NCBI RefSeq assembly: GCF_050947875.1
Contig: NC_134568.1
Span: 197,504,353 to 197,568,352, forward strand
Direction: 5' to 3'
Length of the DNA stretch: 64,000 bases
From: Dermacentor variabilis
Lineage: Eukaryota > Arthropoda > Arachnida > Ixodida > Ixodidae
The position numbers and the translations under genes were made by a program. Shown piece after piece: positions 12,626 through 24,020 of the stretch. The notes under the pieces are model-generated. The model had not been told where the DNA came from. It was given only the letters and a program-made list of their open reading frames with translations, and did not search any database. The stretch's first letter is position 1; the number at the start of each line of letters is the position of its first letter.

Positions 12626-12730
12626 AATCAGTTCTCACCGCCTGTGACGCTGATCACTGGCGAGCCGCGACGATCATCTGGCACAAAGCGACAATAGAAC
12701 AGCGACCCTTGTTTTGTTCTGTGAATATAT

Positions 12731-12800
12731 AGGTTGTCCCAGCTAACAGCCAAGCTGTTCAAATAGCAGCCAAGCTAGGTGTTCAGAGAAAGAAATAATT
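12731..12800 (+). repeat. End of the GGGTGTCCCAGCTAA-like dispersed repeat
   Basis: The segment AGGTTGTCCCAGCTAACAGC followed by CAAGCTGTTCAAA matches the ends at 7765 and 4763. The downstream boundary is unclear. The A+T-rich stretch to about 13640 holds no recognised gene. Confidence 0.35.
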
Positions 12801-13639
12801 TTAAAAAATACGGCGCAACATACGATATTAAGGCCTAGGTGTTAAAATTGTATGTTGTAAATATACGCAATGTAAATATGCAGTGTAAATACGCGTGAAA
12901 ATATTAAATCCGCCCCTTCCCCATCATTCTCGAAAACTAAATGCCGAAAATGGACATTCTGATGATATAAGTACCAATAAATTTCATATTTGTTGGCTGG
13001 CCCGCCGAATTTAAAAAAAAAAATGAATGCAGTAAAATACAACACCTAGTTATGAGTAACTCATTTTGCGTCTTAGGGCCATTTTTCGTTTTGGGTTTCG
13101 ATGAAACTGCAGTCGGTTGTGATACTTTACTTGCTGTGAACAACATTTGGCGGAAACACCAGCTTTTGAACTGTAGTACTTCCCACAACATAGGGTGTGT
13201 TCCGATTCGTTTAAGAAAGAAAGCTGCCTAACTTGACACCTAAAAGGACAGCGTCATATCTGTGTATTGGAACACGAACACTCTTTGATATCGTTCGTCC
13301 TCCCTGGCGTCAAGTATTTGACGCCGAGGTACACCGAAAGGTTACTGTATTTTTCTTGAAGAAAAACGTCATAGACGTAAACAAAGCTAATTGATTATAT
13401 CGCATTTGTATACAATGAACGCATTCCCTTCCATCCCAGTCTACTTTTAGGAGATAACCCACTTGTAGGAACTTCATCTGTTTTTAGTTTTTTGAAAGAC
13501 GCAGCGATCCTAAACGAAATATAATATATCACAGAACTACTAATTCTAAAAATTCTTACCCAGTTTTTTCACGCATCTTATGATGCACCTCACTCATTTT
13601 CTCAGTCTTGAGAAGAAGGCTGAGGTCTCCATTTGATTT

Positions 13640-13795
13640 GTTGGGCTCCTCAGAGTCCTTGTCCGGACAAGGACTTTCGCTGAGGATACCCAATTTTTTA
13701 AATAAATTATACCATGTGTTTGGCGCATGATAGCCTGAGTTGCTTATGCGCCATAAAACCCAATACAATACAATACAATACAATACAATACAATA
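13640..13795 (+). mobile_element. LINE-like 3' end with hairpin and (CAATA)n tail
   Basis: A palindrome (13655-13674) is followed by a hairpin with TGGCGCAT / ATGCGCCA arms (around 13718-13753), then ATAAAACC and seven CAATA copies (13761-13795). The same arrangement, a GGCGCA hairpin, then TTTAA and a short tandem tail, occurs in inverted orientation at 33029-33150. This fits the 3' UTR and tail of a 5'-truncated LINE. No ORF is preserved, so the clade is unknown. Confidence 0.5.
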
Positions 13796-13830
13796 TACGC
13801 TGCCTAATCTGTGTCGTAACAACAAGTAAC

Positions 13831-14075
13831 CGCCGTGGTAGCCCAGTGGCTATGGCGTGGCGCTGCTGAGCTCGAGGTTGCGGGTTCGATCCCACCCGTG
13901 GCGGTGGCATTTCGATGTAGTCGAAATGTAAAAAAAAAATGCCAGTGTACTTAAATTTAGGTGCACGTTAAGGAGCACCAGATGGTCAAAATTAATACGA
14001 AGTCCCTATTACGGCGTGCCTTCTAATCAGATCGTGGTTTTGGCACGTAAAACCCCCGAAATTAGTTAATTAACA
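13831..14075 (+). mobile_element. Ruka-like SINE with TSD
   Basis: It has a tRNA-like head (GCCGTGGTAGCCCAGTGG, then the box-B-like GGGTTCGATCCCACC), a body with GTGCACGTTAAGGAGCACCA and GCGTGCCTTCTAA, and a 3' module GGCACGTAAAACCCCC. An A run interrupts the middle. Flanking 13-bp sequences at 13818-13830 and 14076-14088 match at 11 of 13 positions and look like a target-site duplication. Confidence 0.8.
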
Positions 14076-14617
14076 AACAACTGGTAACAGATTTTTGCAG
14101 TTTGACGACTCGTGCGCATCGCTTTCTGACACCTGTGTTTCCTCAGCCACGTCAGCGGACCTTCAGCACGACAGTATGCCTTGCTAATAGCATTCACTTC
14201 AGTCCCCTCCGTCCCTCACTTCCCCGTTGTATTACCCATCTGTGTCGTCTGCTCGCTAGACTTTGACGCTGTCTCCCCAAAGGCATACGTATACGTATGT
14301 GGTATACGTCAGGATTGAAACATGACCCAAGATGGCGGCTGTACAACTGCAAGGTAAGACTGCAAGGTAGCTCCTTCCGCCGACGTTTGAAACATGCCTA
14401 TAGTCGGTAACGCATTTGAAGAATGCGTTACCGTTTGCGGTAACGCAAACACACAGACGAAGCGCTACCCTCACAAGCAAGGTTTATTGGAAGAAATGGA
14501 ACCATGTTTTGTCAATACCACTTGCCCAATTTTCGGTTCTGTCATAAGACATCTTCGTTGAGGAGCAACACGGCTGCGCGGAGACGTGAAGAGCGTATGA
14601 AAAGGCCGTCTATAAAT

Positions 14618-14720
14618 AATAATTTTATGTAATGTAATTACATAAAATTATTATGTAATGTCCCCTTATGTAATGTCCCCGAAGGGACCCTTAAGGGAAC
14701 AATAAATGATGATGATGATA
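14618..14720 (+). repeat. Perfect 16-bp inverted repeat plus LINE-like (GAT)n tail
   Basis: Arms 14618-14633 and 14637-14652 are perfect reverse complements around a 3-nt loop. Downstream comes a duplicated TTATGTAATGTCCCC, then GAAGGGACCCTTAAGGGAAC, an AATAAA and a short GATGATGATGAT tract. The AATAAA followed by a triplet tail resembles a LINE 3' terminus; no coding part is attached. Confidence 0.45.
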
Positions 14721-15417
14721 ATTTCTAAGTTGTGCCTGCGCAGCACGCGCGAGCTTGCCTTTTTGTTTGATGTTCCGTACGCAGAGACCGCATTTTGCGA
14801 GATGATACTCTTTTCTTTGCACAGTCCTACACTGTCCTATATACATGTGCATGTTCGACTATTATTTCGATTGCAAGCACAAGTGTATTGCTTCTTGCAG
14901 CCATTGAGGCACTCACGTGCACTAAGAAGACCGGCAATGACGTCGGAGCTGGTGGCACTTTCTTTGCATACCCTTTGCAATGTAACCTCTGAAGCAGGTC
15001 TGTAAGATCACTCGAGAAACGACGAGAAAAGGCCCGTCGTTGTCACCAATCTGGCCGCTCCCCTGAAGAGGCCATTGAAGAGAGCCGCGCGTTACTGGCT
15101 GGCGGGTGCTTGTCACGTAGAGTGTGCGCCCTGCGCCTGCGCAAAGTGCCTTGCTCCAGGCCTAACACAGAGTTAATTAGGCGCCGTAGTTGTATTAAGC
15201 CTCTTGACCTTAATTTGTCGACTTAAATTTGTTACGTGACAGTGATTGAAATTTAACCTCCCCTTTTCAGGGCTCTTCAAAAGATTGGTTCCTCGAATAT
15301 ATGCATGAAAACAGCCCCTCTGTGACTATTGTTACCGTGCGAATAAATGTATACGTATACGGCCGTGGTTATATATCTTTATTATTTCTGCTGAGAGGTA
15401 TTCAGTTCTACATAACT

Positions 15418-15433
15418 GGGGGGGGGGGGGGGG
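15418..15433 (+). repeat. 16-nt guanine run
   Basis: An uninterrupted run of 16 G on the plus strand. It may be length-variable and may form G-quadruplex structure. It lies outside any recognised gene. Confidence 0.9.
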
Positions 15434-15709
15434 ATATGGAATGTACAGAATGGTATTTCTAACGTAATCTGCGTACAGATGGTTTGCACCTCTCAACGAC
15501 CCCCTCCCCGCTGCATGCCTCGTTCGCCAACAAACGCTCATCACCATTAAACTGCGGCACTGACAACTGTGGTGCATAGGATTTGTGTTTCCCCTTCTTA
15601 TTTCGTTTAATCACTTCTATACTGACTGACCTGCATTGTATGTCAGTGCGCTGTCCTATATGTGTCAATATTCTATTATCGATTTCTTTTTTTCAACGCA
15701 CATTGTGGC

Positions 15710-16090
15710 ATGTACAGGCTCGAAAAAGTTACACATACTTACACTTACAAAAACTTACACATACTAAGTAGGATGTTCCCCACGCAGTATAGCGCAACCT
15801 GTCCGTGGTGTGGAGCTAAACCAACATTATACCACATTACATGGGAGTGTACAAGAAACCAGGCATTCCACAAACACAGAACACCAAGTGCGGAGCAATG
15901 GGAGAGCTGGCTCACCAGCCGCGAGCTAGAGGCTCAAAGAGCTCTAATAGCGCACGCGTGCGAGGCGGCCCGGCTCAGTGGAGCCCTGGACTGGGGCCCC
16001 ATCCATGGCTGAAGAGGACCCAAGCTTCAAGAATGAAGACTTCGGCATCGACCCGCTAAAACCTTAAAAAAGTCAATAAAATAAAGTTGC
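15710..16090 (+). pseudogene. 3' end of an I-type LINE ORF2 with 3' UTR
   Basis: The C-terminal peptide reads RMFPTQYSATCPWCGAKP, LYHITWECTRNQ and EQWESWLTSRELEAQRALIA and ends with WGPIHG before TGA near 16010. CPWCG...HITWEC is a Cys/His cluster typical of the ORF2 C-terminus behind RNase H in I-type LINEs. The fragment is closely related in layout to 8430-8885. An AATAAAATAAAG signal follows at about 16075. It is 5'-truncated, with no RT or EN, so it was non-functional from insertion. Confidence 0.8.
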
Positions 16091-16920
16091 TCTGGACGTA
16101 GCATCTTGTACTCTTTTAACCGTCGGATGCAAGCACGCAACTGCTGCGGCTTTATTATGCTAGCGAAGTGGTTACCTTAGATTCCTATACCCCTCCCGTC
16201 GCGACGTGAGACATACCTAAATTTAAATGAAGACGCAGTGAACTAATATTAATAAGCAAGAAAAGCTACGCGGAAGCAGAAACTGGGCCGAGCAGCACAA
16301 AGAACTGCTTTTTGTACCGTCAGTTGTGACTTTAGAACAGGCTCTGACAGGGACGACATATGAGCTCTAAATCCAGAACTCTCGTACGTTGTACGACTTC
16401 TTAGCGAACTGTGTAACCGACTCTATATAAGAGTCGCAACGCGTTGCATCGCGTTTGTGTTTACGCACCTTCTATTTATATCTCTCTCAATGTTTCCTCG
16501 CCAATTACTTTCATTCCTGGTTTCCCAGCACAGTGTATCCAGCCGATATTTATGCTGGCTAAGCTCCCTGTATATTACTATTTTTCCTGGAGGACGTCGC
16601 AAGTACAAGTTGCCCATTAGAAATTATCTCTGCAGTGGAAGGGATCGAGAAAAATAAATTATCTCTTCGGTCGCTCCAATCTAGAGCGCCGCAAGCCAGT
16701 CATCAAAATCAGCTTTCAGGAAACGAAATATCGACAGGTCTTATTCGCGCAATTTGATGCATATTGCCAAAGCGTACCCAGGAGAAATCACGATAAAAAA
16801 TTTCCTTGAGAGACCCATGCTCTTGGAAAACCCCGGCACACTCATGTCCACCTTGTGGAATCCCAACCAGCAACCAAATGAAGCACGCAAAGTGCCTCTA
16901 GCCGCCAATCGCGCGGTAAT
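16091..16920. other. No gene recognised
   Basis: No coding domain found. Around 16480-16600 a pyrimidine-rich tract and GGCTAAGCTCCCTG are weakly reminiscent of the LINE 3' UTR at 48706-48830, but the match is too poor to annotate. Confidence 0.5.
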
Positions 16921-16924
16921 TTTG

Positions 16925-17560
16925 CGTGCATTCGCAGGGTTCTTTCACGCTCAGAAAAGCACCTTTATGTAGCTCGTATTGAGCAACAGAAAGCTGTATC
17001 GGGAGCTTTTCATGTCGCTCTACAATTTTCTCATTGACACTTTTAATCTAACTATAATATTTGAGAAGTTGATTAATTACCCAGGATTAATTATCTAATT
17101 AGGCGGAATGAAAAAAAATAATCTGAGTATCTCAAAGCGGCGTTCGTGTTGTCCATTTCTCTGCTCTTGTGTGCTGTCTGCACGCCTCACCTGTTTGCAT
17201 AATATCTCCAAGCGACGGCAAGCAACATTACTTTGGTTCTGTCCAGCTACGTGGCATTCGCGTATTTTTAAACTGTACCCGCCGTGGTTGTTCAGTGGCT
17301 ATGGTGTTGGGCTGCTGAGCACGAGGTCGCGCGATCTAATCCCGGCCACGGCGGCCGCATTTCGATGGGGGCGAAATGCGAAAACACCCGCGTACTTACA
17401 TTTATAGGTGCACGTTAAAGAACCCCAGGTGGTCGAAATTTCCGGAGTCCTCCACTACGGCGTGCCTCATAATCAGAAAGTGGTTTTGCCATGTAAAACC
17501 CCATAATTTAATTTAATTTTTTAAACTGTGGCTAAAGTTAACTGGGACACCCTGTATAAG
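16925..17560 (-). repeat. Dispersed repeat (long copy 1), split by a SINE
   Basis: About 16930-17275 matches 56080-56350 in the same orientation, including TTTCACGCTC, TTTTCTCATTGACAC and CTTGGTTCTGTCCAGCTACG. The right end, GCTAAAGTTAACTGGGACAC CCTGTATA (17531-17558), is the inverted form of the GGGTGTCCCAGCTAA-like end seen elsewhere. A Ruka-like SINE (17277-17517) sits inside it. No protein is encoded; probably a non-autonomous transposable element of unknown class. Confidence 0.6.
17277..17517 (+). mobile_element. Ruka-like SINE inserted in a dispersed repeat
   Basis: The copy is very similar to 5229-5468, with the same head (GCCGTGGTTGTTCAGTGGCT), B box and tail, so both may come from one recent subfamily. 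TSDs TTTTTAAACTGT occur at 17265-17276 and 17518-17529 and identify the insertion point within the host repeat. A-tail-like ATTTAATTTAA precedes the 3' TSD. Confidence 0.88.
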
Positions 17561-18277
17561 CTGTTCGTCAACCATTCGGCGGGGAAGTGTACATGCCCGT
17601 AATATACCACATTCGGATGCAGCTTCACGGTTGTAAGCGCATAAACCGTTTGCCACAGGAAATGGACTGGAGCGATTGTTGCAGGAAGAGAGAAGATGCA
17701 GGGCAGCGCTTCGCTTTCGCTAGGCTTCGGTTCAGCCTGGCAACGCGGAGCACGGGTTACTTATATGCGACATTTGGCAGCGAAACCTGCATAATATGGC
17801 GGCCTAAAAGGACAGTAACTCTATCTGATGGTGATGGTGATAAAATATCCACTTTTAAACGGGGCGGTGGTGTATATACATGTCAACAAGCTAGTTCTTT
17901 GAAATGTTCTAGTCAATTTAAATCTTCAAAATATATTCGCACGCTATCGAACGGCTCAGTGCATGCCATGGATGTACACCTCGCGGGGTAAACTGCTCAA
18001 CGGAATTGGCGGTGCTTGCAGAAAGCTGCTAATATATGACACTCGTGACTTCTTGTCGCGAAAAAAGTTTTCTGTTTCAGGTCTGTTGCGGTAAATGGTA
18101 ATCTCTATGTTCCCTCTCACCAACACCGTGCATTCTAGCGACGACTAGGTCTATAGTGTCCGCCAATCATTGGCGAGAGCCGGCTGTGTGTTCCATGGAC
18201 GGGAAGTGGAAGACTCGCCTAGTTGTGTGTCACTAATCCTTCCGTAACACCTCTAACACTTCCGTTCAGTGGGCGTA

Positions 18278-18534
18278 AGCCGCCGTGGTGGTTTAGTGGC
18301 TTTGGCGTTGCGCTGCTCAGCCCTCGGGCTCAGCAGCGCGACGCTGCCGAGATCAAATTCCGGCCGCGGTGGCCGCATTTCGATGGGGGCGAAATGCAAG
18401 AATGCCCGTCTTCCGTGCATTGGGTGCGCGTTAAATAACCCCAGGCGGTCAAAATGGATCCGAAGTCCGCCACTGAGGCGTGCCTCATTATAGTCAGATA
18501 GTAGTTTTCGCACGTAAAACCCCTATTATGTGTG
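18278..18534 (+). mobile_element. Ruka-like SINE with an inverted duplication in its head
   Basis: It begins CCGCCGTGGTGGTTTAGTGG, contains GCATTTCGATGGGGGCGAAA and GCGTGCCTCATTA and ends GCACGTAAAACCCC. A 12-bp TSD with one mismatch flanks it (18266-18277 and 18535-18546). Unlike other copies, the segment after GCGTT carries a near-perfect inverted repeat (18310-18323 versus 18326-18339, one mismatch, 2-nt loop). The normal order between the A and B boxes is therefore disturbed, and this copy may be a poor Pol III template. Confidence 0.82.
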
Positions 18535-18546
18535 TCAGTCGGCGTA

Positions 18547-21500
18547 GCGCGCAGGGCGATCAAAGGCAGTGGAGGATCCCTTCTGATTATCTTTTCTGAT
18601 TTGCTGACGCGACCCGTAGCTTTCGCTGCATGGCACGGAGTTGGTGCACGTGTGACGGAGTATTATGCTGCACTCTGTGCAGCGATTGCCGCGCGGCGTT
18701 AGAGTTGCGCCTCGGACTAAATAAATAAAAACTTGATTGCAGAATCAGTTGCACGGTCAAGCTTAGTGTAGCTAAGGTTTGAGTAGCGTGACTAGGCCGG
18801 AAGCCGTAGGTCAGTCAACAAAACGCGCTGAACCCGTGCGGATGCGATACAGCAGAGGGAGGCTTTTGGCCTCGTCTGTTGCTTCGTCACACATGACTTG
18901 TGAGATGGTGATCATGAACACTGAAAATGACTGGCGATGATATGCTTCAGAAATCGTCAAGAGCAGCTTTCTTTTTTTTCTCTCTCTCTCTTTGTCTCTT
19001 TTTTTTTTTACCTTAGCTCTGAGGCCTCCTCATTTCCTGCTGTGCCTACATGTGAGGGTAGCCAATGGAAACTATCATAAATAGGAGACTGGTGCAGTTC
19101 CTTGAGAAGGCGTAAACAATTTTTAAGACGTTGGCCATGCGTTCTTTCGGAGCGTTCAAACACCAACGAATAGGCTTCGGCTGCAGGTGGAAGATTGCAA
19201 GACTCAGGGAGATGTTGAACGTTATGCGCTGCAGCGTCCTATATGTATAGACTCGCTATACAGAGCGCGCAGTTTTTTATTTGAAGCACTTGAGCGTCGA
19301 GGGCGCCCCATATGCTAATGTAGACGGGATGTCGTTACCGCGAGGACACCGGACATTGAGGAGGGAGGTGTTCATGATCCTACTGAAGTTCTTGGACTTA
19401 GATTGTGACGGTTAACGTTTTGCAGGCTCACTTCGTGGCGTTGTGTCGTGGGGGTGGATAGGCCGGCGCGGCATCGTGGGCTCACGAGCTTCGGGCTAGC
19501 GTCCGCACTGCACTTGCGCGTCGCCTGCTTCGCACGTCCCGTGCTGCGCTTTAAATGAGGACGCACCGAACGGCATACCTATGTAGATTTTAGGTTTCTT
19601 AAACTCTGCTGAGGGGCAGCGCTAGGGCGGGACAATTGCCGGCAATTCCAGCAAGGCTAACTATCCGCCTGCGTCCAGCAACGTCCTCCTTCGGTCATAA
19701 AAGCAGGATCAGAATGTGCACGCTGCCATCGGGCTGCAATCACTTTGCAGGCGCTAGAAGGGCAGAAATCTTCCTTTTCACAGCGACCGGGACAAGTAGG
19801 GTCTTTAAAATAAAATTTAGGTTGGAGTCTTCTTAGCCACTAGTAAAAAAAAAAAAGTGTATGCATGGTTCGTTGTGCTTTCGAACGATACAGTATAATC
19901 TTGAACAAAACGTCGCATTGGGTTCCGAACCGAACGCGAAACTGTCGGGGAGTACGGCGTGATAATAAACAGTACAATATGCGCACACCGTGGAATGACA
20001 TGGTCCAGGCGGTATTTGTTGCTTGATTGCAAAGGCAGCGGTTTTAAGGGTGACCGTCAGTGCGTTTCGCATAGATACATACACATGTGCGGCTATAGCG
20101 ATCTCTATCTAATTAGTTGTCTACACGTATGTGTCCATATAGAGCTGTGCGGTCAATAAGGTTTTAACTCGGGCTATAGTTGGTACGACAGCATTCGGGT
20201 TGACTGCGCTGGTTTCCGCACGAAAATCAATACAAAAAAGGACAAGAATGAACAACTGCACAGTTTTTGTCCTCCTTCTGACACTTACGTCTCTGCCTGC
20301 GGGCTCCTTTATTTTTGTTTTGTTTACTGACCTCATCAATAAAACAAACAATAGAGGAAATAAAGTCCGCAAATAAAAGTACTAGGCAGCAGCCACATGG
20401 AACGTATTACCGACATGTCTCTGGCGCCGCCGCCTAATCTAAAGAAACGGTGGGCGATTCCAATGTTGTAACGAGGGCTTACGTTTGTAGCAGTAAATCG
20501 CAAACAGGACGCATTTCATCCCTGGGCTCGTGTGGCACGGAATAAAAGGCTGCGACGCAGCGGCGAAAATGCGTTCCGCGTGGTCGCTGCTTTATCGTGC
20601 GGCTCTCGACGTGCGCTTTGTGCGCGAATGGTTTCGGCGGTGCGGTAGGGGTCGGAGAAAGGGCGAAAGGGTGCACGCAAAAGTCGGACCCGAGCGCGCT
20701 GGGAGTGCGCGGTGGAAGCGTGACATCTTTTGTCGTCGCCGCGGCAACTTGGAGTCCGTCCAAAGGCGCCCAAGGGAGCGCTGAACTCCGCCGCCGGTCG
20801 TGCTCTCCTCCGGAGGCGACCGCTCGTCACCACTTCCTCGTGCCGGCCGCTCCGGAGGCGGAGATTCGTCTACGGAGGTTGGCTGGCTGGCTGCAGGCTA
20901 TGGCGCTGTTCTGCCCGTTTGATGAACACTTAGTTAATCGCGTAGAAGGCTGCAGTAAATGGCGTGGCTGACGGCCTTCTAGCGATACTACAGCGTCGGC
21001 CGATATCCGCAAGGAGCCCCGATGACGCTTAGCTCGACCTACAGGTTGTAATGGACACTCACGCGTTTTACGCGGAAGCGTGCTTTCTGGTAGTGCAGTG
21101 ACGCAAGGACAGTGCATTGAAGCTTTCCCGTCTTCGTCCAGCGGGGGTGGAACATTCGGTGGCATCTTCCTCATCTGCATCGTCCTGCAGGACTTTTAAT
21201 AAAGTTTGTACAATCCAATCCAACCATCCTCATCTCCGCTGGCTTATTATCCCAGTTATGTTACTTATATTTATGCGCCTCTCATAATCAGGTTACTCGT
21301 TTACTCGACTTCGCGAAACAAAATTTGCTGATCGCAAATTTAATCAGGTCATTCAACCTACATGCTTGTCCGCTGATGTAGTGGCGTTCTTGTTTTTTGC
21401 CTGTAATTTCTAGCTTCCGGAGGTTTGTGTCCGCGGAATTTCGGGACGTGCGGCGTTCGTGTCAGCTGTGGACTCCTAGGATTTCTTGTAAGCGCTAAGC

Positions 21501-22779
21501 TAACAAACGTGATGGCTTTTAAGAAAAGCGCGACGCGCGCTCCCGAGTAATCATAAGCGCACGAACCGGAGCAGCTATTCGTGTGCATATAGCATGTTTG
21601 TGGTAGCTCCATCGTAACGCATCGCTCTTTGCTGAAACGTTTCAGTGTATCCAGCCACAGGTTTCAACATTAAAGCACGCTGTGCTTTCGTTGGCCTTAT
21701 AGGGCCGTATGCGCTGCCATATTAATTTTGTTAGTTCAAACAGATCACCGTATCGTTGTTGGCACGTGGTCAGCGCGCCGTGCAAAAAGCCGGTGATTCG
21801 CGATCGCTCTCTTCGATTACCCGGTCCCTGACAATCCTATACTGCCCTAATCGTTGCATACGCAACACTCATTGGCTGAAAGCACAGCCTCGGGCATCCC
21901 GGTATACTGTCAGGGATGGATAATCGAAGAGGCCCAATGGTCCAACTCGGCGCACTGCCCCAGCGACGTGCGCCGCGTGCGACTTTCGATGTTAGCAACG
22001 CTGGTTACGCGAACATTGTTCCTGCAGGAACCGTGGCAGCAGCTCGCGCAAGCGCCAAGTGCACGTTCTTATAAGCGCCAACTTTTCGTTCCCACGAGCG
22101 GACGTTAATTTCTTTTTATGATTTTTACTTTCGGGTACATGGTTCTCGCTGCGCTGTTGGTCTTGTGCACTTCCACGAAAGCGAAGAAACTAAGTGGAAA
22201 AGGGAAGACATCTGCGTCGAGCTAGGCCGCCGGAGCTGCTTGCTCGCCACATGTGCAAATAAATCCCGTCTCTCTCCGCACCGCGCCGTTTCGAGAGCAC
22301 CTCCTGGGAAGGGCAGCGGGCGCGACCGTATGAGCCCCGCTCGAGCTGGCTCTTCCAGGCTACGTCGCGGCTTCCGTCCACCGAGATTTCGCCGCCATGC
22401 TTGGCCGCGAGTGAGGCGGCGGGCGCCGACTCGGCCGCTGCACCCCCGCCGAGCCTTCACCCCACCCACTCCCCTCGGGAGGTGTGTTGACAGTGGGCTG
22501 TGCTTGGGGCGCGCCGCGCTGTTTCTTGTTGGGGTAAGGAAATGGGTGGAGCAGGCGAGGGGGGGCTAAAGCGCCGGACAGGCGGGCTTGCGCGCACTGT
22601 TGCATAGGTGTGGGTTCTTCAGGCACGTGGCTCTGGGGCTAGAACAGGCCTAGCACGCTCCGAAAACTACTGTGCGCGCGGTATCTCCCACTGGTCGCGG
22701 CAATTTCGCATCGGCCGTGCAGGATAAATACACTGTTGGATGCTGATCTGATTGGTGGATGGGATTTAACCTTCCAAAG
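18547..22779. other. No gene recognised; GC-rich blocks
   Basis: 20540-20900 and 22270-22600 are GC- and CpG-rich with several overlapping frames, none with a recognisable domain. GTTGGGGTAAGG at about 22528 would make an acceptable 5' splice site, so a host 5' exon is possible but unproven. A CT/T-rich tract lies at 18968-19012. 21195-21237 (TTTAATAAAG then CAATCCAATCCAACC) looks like a LINE-type poly(A) signal and short tail. No firm gene can be drawn. Confidence 0.45.
21808..21931. repeat. Imperfect inverted repeat
   Basis: The segment CTCTTCGATTACC...CCCTGAC (21808-21831) is complementary, with a few mismatches, to GTCAGGGATGG...CGAAGAG (21908-21931). The spacer is about 75 bp. It may be a small fold-back repeat; no TSD was identified. 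Confidence 0.4.
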
Positions 22780-22999
22780 CAACACTGATACTGTATGGAG
22801 ACGCCGTAGAGAAGCGCTCCGCATAAGTTTTGACCACGTGGGGTTCTTTACCGTACACATAAACCTAAGTACACTTGTGTTCTTTTGTATTTGCATGATT
22901 TTTTGCATTTCATTCACATCTGAATGCGGCCGCAAATTGAACCCTTGACCTCGTGCCCAGCAGCACAACGCCGCAGCCAATGAGCCACCCTCCGCTGGC
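22780..22999 (-). mobile_element. Diverged Ruka-like SINE
   Basis: On the minus strand the head reads CGCCAGCGGAGGGTGGCTCA with a B-box-like AAGGGTTCAATTTGC. It is followed by a GCGGCCGCATTCAGATG stretch and GGTAAAGAACCCCACGTGG. The 3' half is strongly diverged and its end is uncertain. Confidence 0.65.
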
Positions 23000-23371
23000 G
23001 GCGAGGGTGTCCTTGTTGGGATCAGCGTCTTTTCTTTTCCTTTTTTTTTCTTGCAGTTTTTCTTTATATTCCTTGCGCCACCACAGCGCGCTCACTTGCG
23101 TGCGAGTGTGGCTCTGGTTGACGACGAGTCAGCTTAAACAGGAAAATGGTGTTGAACAAAGCCGTACTTAGCGCAGGATACGTCTAAGTCCCTTCAGTCA
23201 GTGACTCCGGAAAGCATTACATGAGCCCACCTCGATACGTTTAGAGACTGCCGCATGACCTTGAAGACCCACTGGCATTTCTGAAGATAGAGTTACAGTG
23301 CAACCTGAAGAGTTCTCGGAAACTTGTGCACAACGCTTCCCCGCAATCTAAAGAAGTATGTAGCTGAACGC

Positions 23372-23442
23372 TTCAGGCATTGCGCTGCTGAGCTCGGGGG
23401 TTCAATCCTTGCCGCGACGGCTGCATTGCGACACACACACGC

Positions 23443-23481
<39 letters not shown>

Positions 23482-23565
23482 CATAATGTGTCTTGGTCCT
23501 TCAACATGCACCTCTTATATATATATATATATATATAAAGAGGTGCACGTTGAAAGACAAACATT
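23372..23565 (+). mobile_element. Ruka-like SINE remnant with embedded microsatellites
   Basis: A head remnant (GCGCTGCTGAGCTCGGGGGT and TCAATCC, 23382-23410) is followed by an (AC)n array at 23431-23479 and a (TA)n array at 23516-23537, then AGGTGCACGTTGAAAGAC, which resembles the SINE body. The SINE middle seems to have been replaced by expanded dinucleotide repeats. The sequence around the TA array also forms a long hairpin (see findings). Confidence 0.5.
23431..23479. repeat. (AC)n microsatellite
   Basis: An AC dinucleotide array with two CG interruptions near its left end. Confidence 0.95.
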
Positions 23566-23926
23566 ATTTGAGCTGTACTAGTATAATAAGCTTTCTTTTC
23601 GCTCGGGAAAGATAGACTGGGGTCTTTTCTAAACGAGCTAAAGGCTAAACTTAACAAGGTCGAAACATTTACTGAGCCACAGCCGCCCAAATACGAAAAA
23701 AAAATACATTGAAATTCGTGACATCACACCGAGGTATCGGTGCCGCAGTTTCGGTGGTTCCGGCACGAAATTAAAAAAAAAAAAAAAAAAAAAACAAGGA
23801 AAAAAGAAATAAACTTTGACCTTATTTCCTTTTTTATTAATCAATCTATTAGAACGAAACTGACTAAAATAGTGTTTTGGAAGAATACTTTATCCGTCTA
23901 GAGCGACTTAGCGTTTCTTCTTTAAT

Positions 23927-24020
23927 GCATCTTCAAAGAACCCCAGGGGGTCAAAATTAATCCCGAGCCCTCATAACGGCGTTCTTCATAATGAGACCAT
24001 GGTTTTGGCGCGTTAACACT
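23927..24020 (+). mobile_element. 3' half of a Ruka-like SINE
   Basis: Matches only the distal part of the family: AAAGAACCCCAGGGGGTCAA, AACGGCGTTCTTCATAATGA and GGTTTTGGCGCGTTAAC. The tRNA-like head is missing, so the copy is 5'-truncated or has been cut. Confidence 0.7.

Larger units (their letters stand above)
9250..12640 (-). mobile_element. L2/CR1-type LINE, nearly full length but internally deleted
   Basis: Reading down the minus strand there is an ORF1 (coiled coil plus RNA-binding type domain), an apurinic-type endonuclease, the N-terminal half of a reverse transcriptase, and the LINE C-terminal tail (motif WNNLPHSLK, then FKQALK). Frame breaks occur throughout. The part of RT carrying the catalytic FADD/YADD box is missing. 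The 3' UTR is A+T-rich; the end near 9250 is approximate. The C-terminal WNxLP...FKxxLK motif is typical of the CR1/L2 group, on which the clade call rests. Confidence 0.8.

Noticed and set aside
12937..13191. 84-codon minus-strand ORF with coding-like composition
   Set aside because: No known domain and contains a long phenylalanine run from an A homopolymer; probably repeat-derived.
20516..21180. Arg/Ala/Pro-rich ORFs on both strands
   Set aside because: Overlapping open frames on opposite strands of a GC-rich block; none resembles a known protein.
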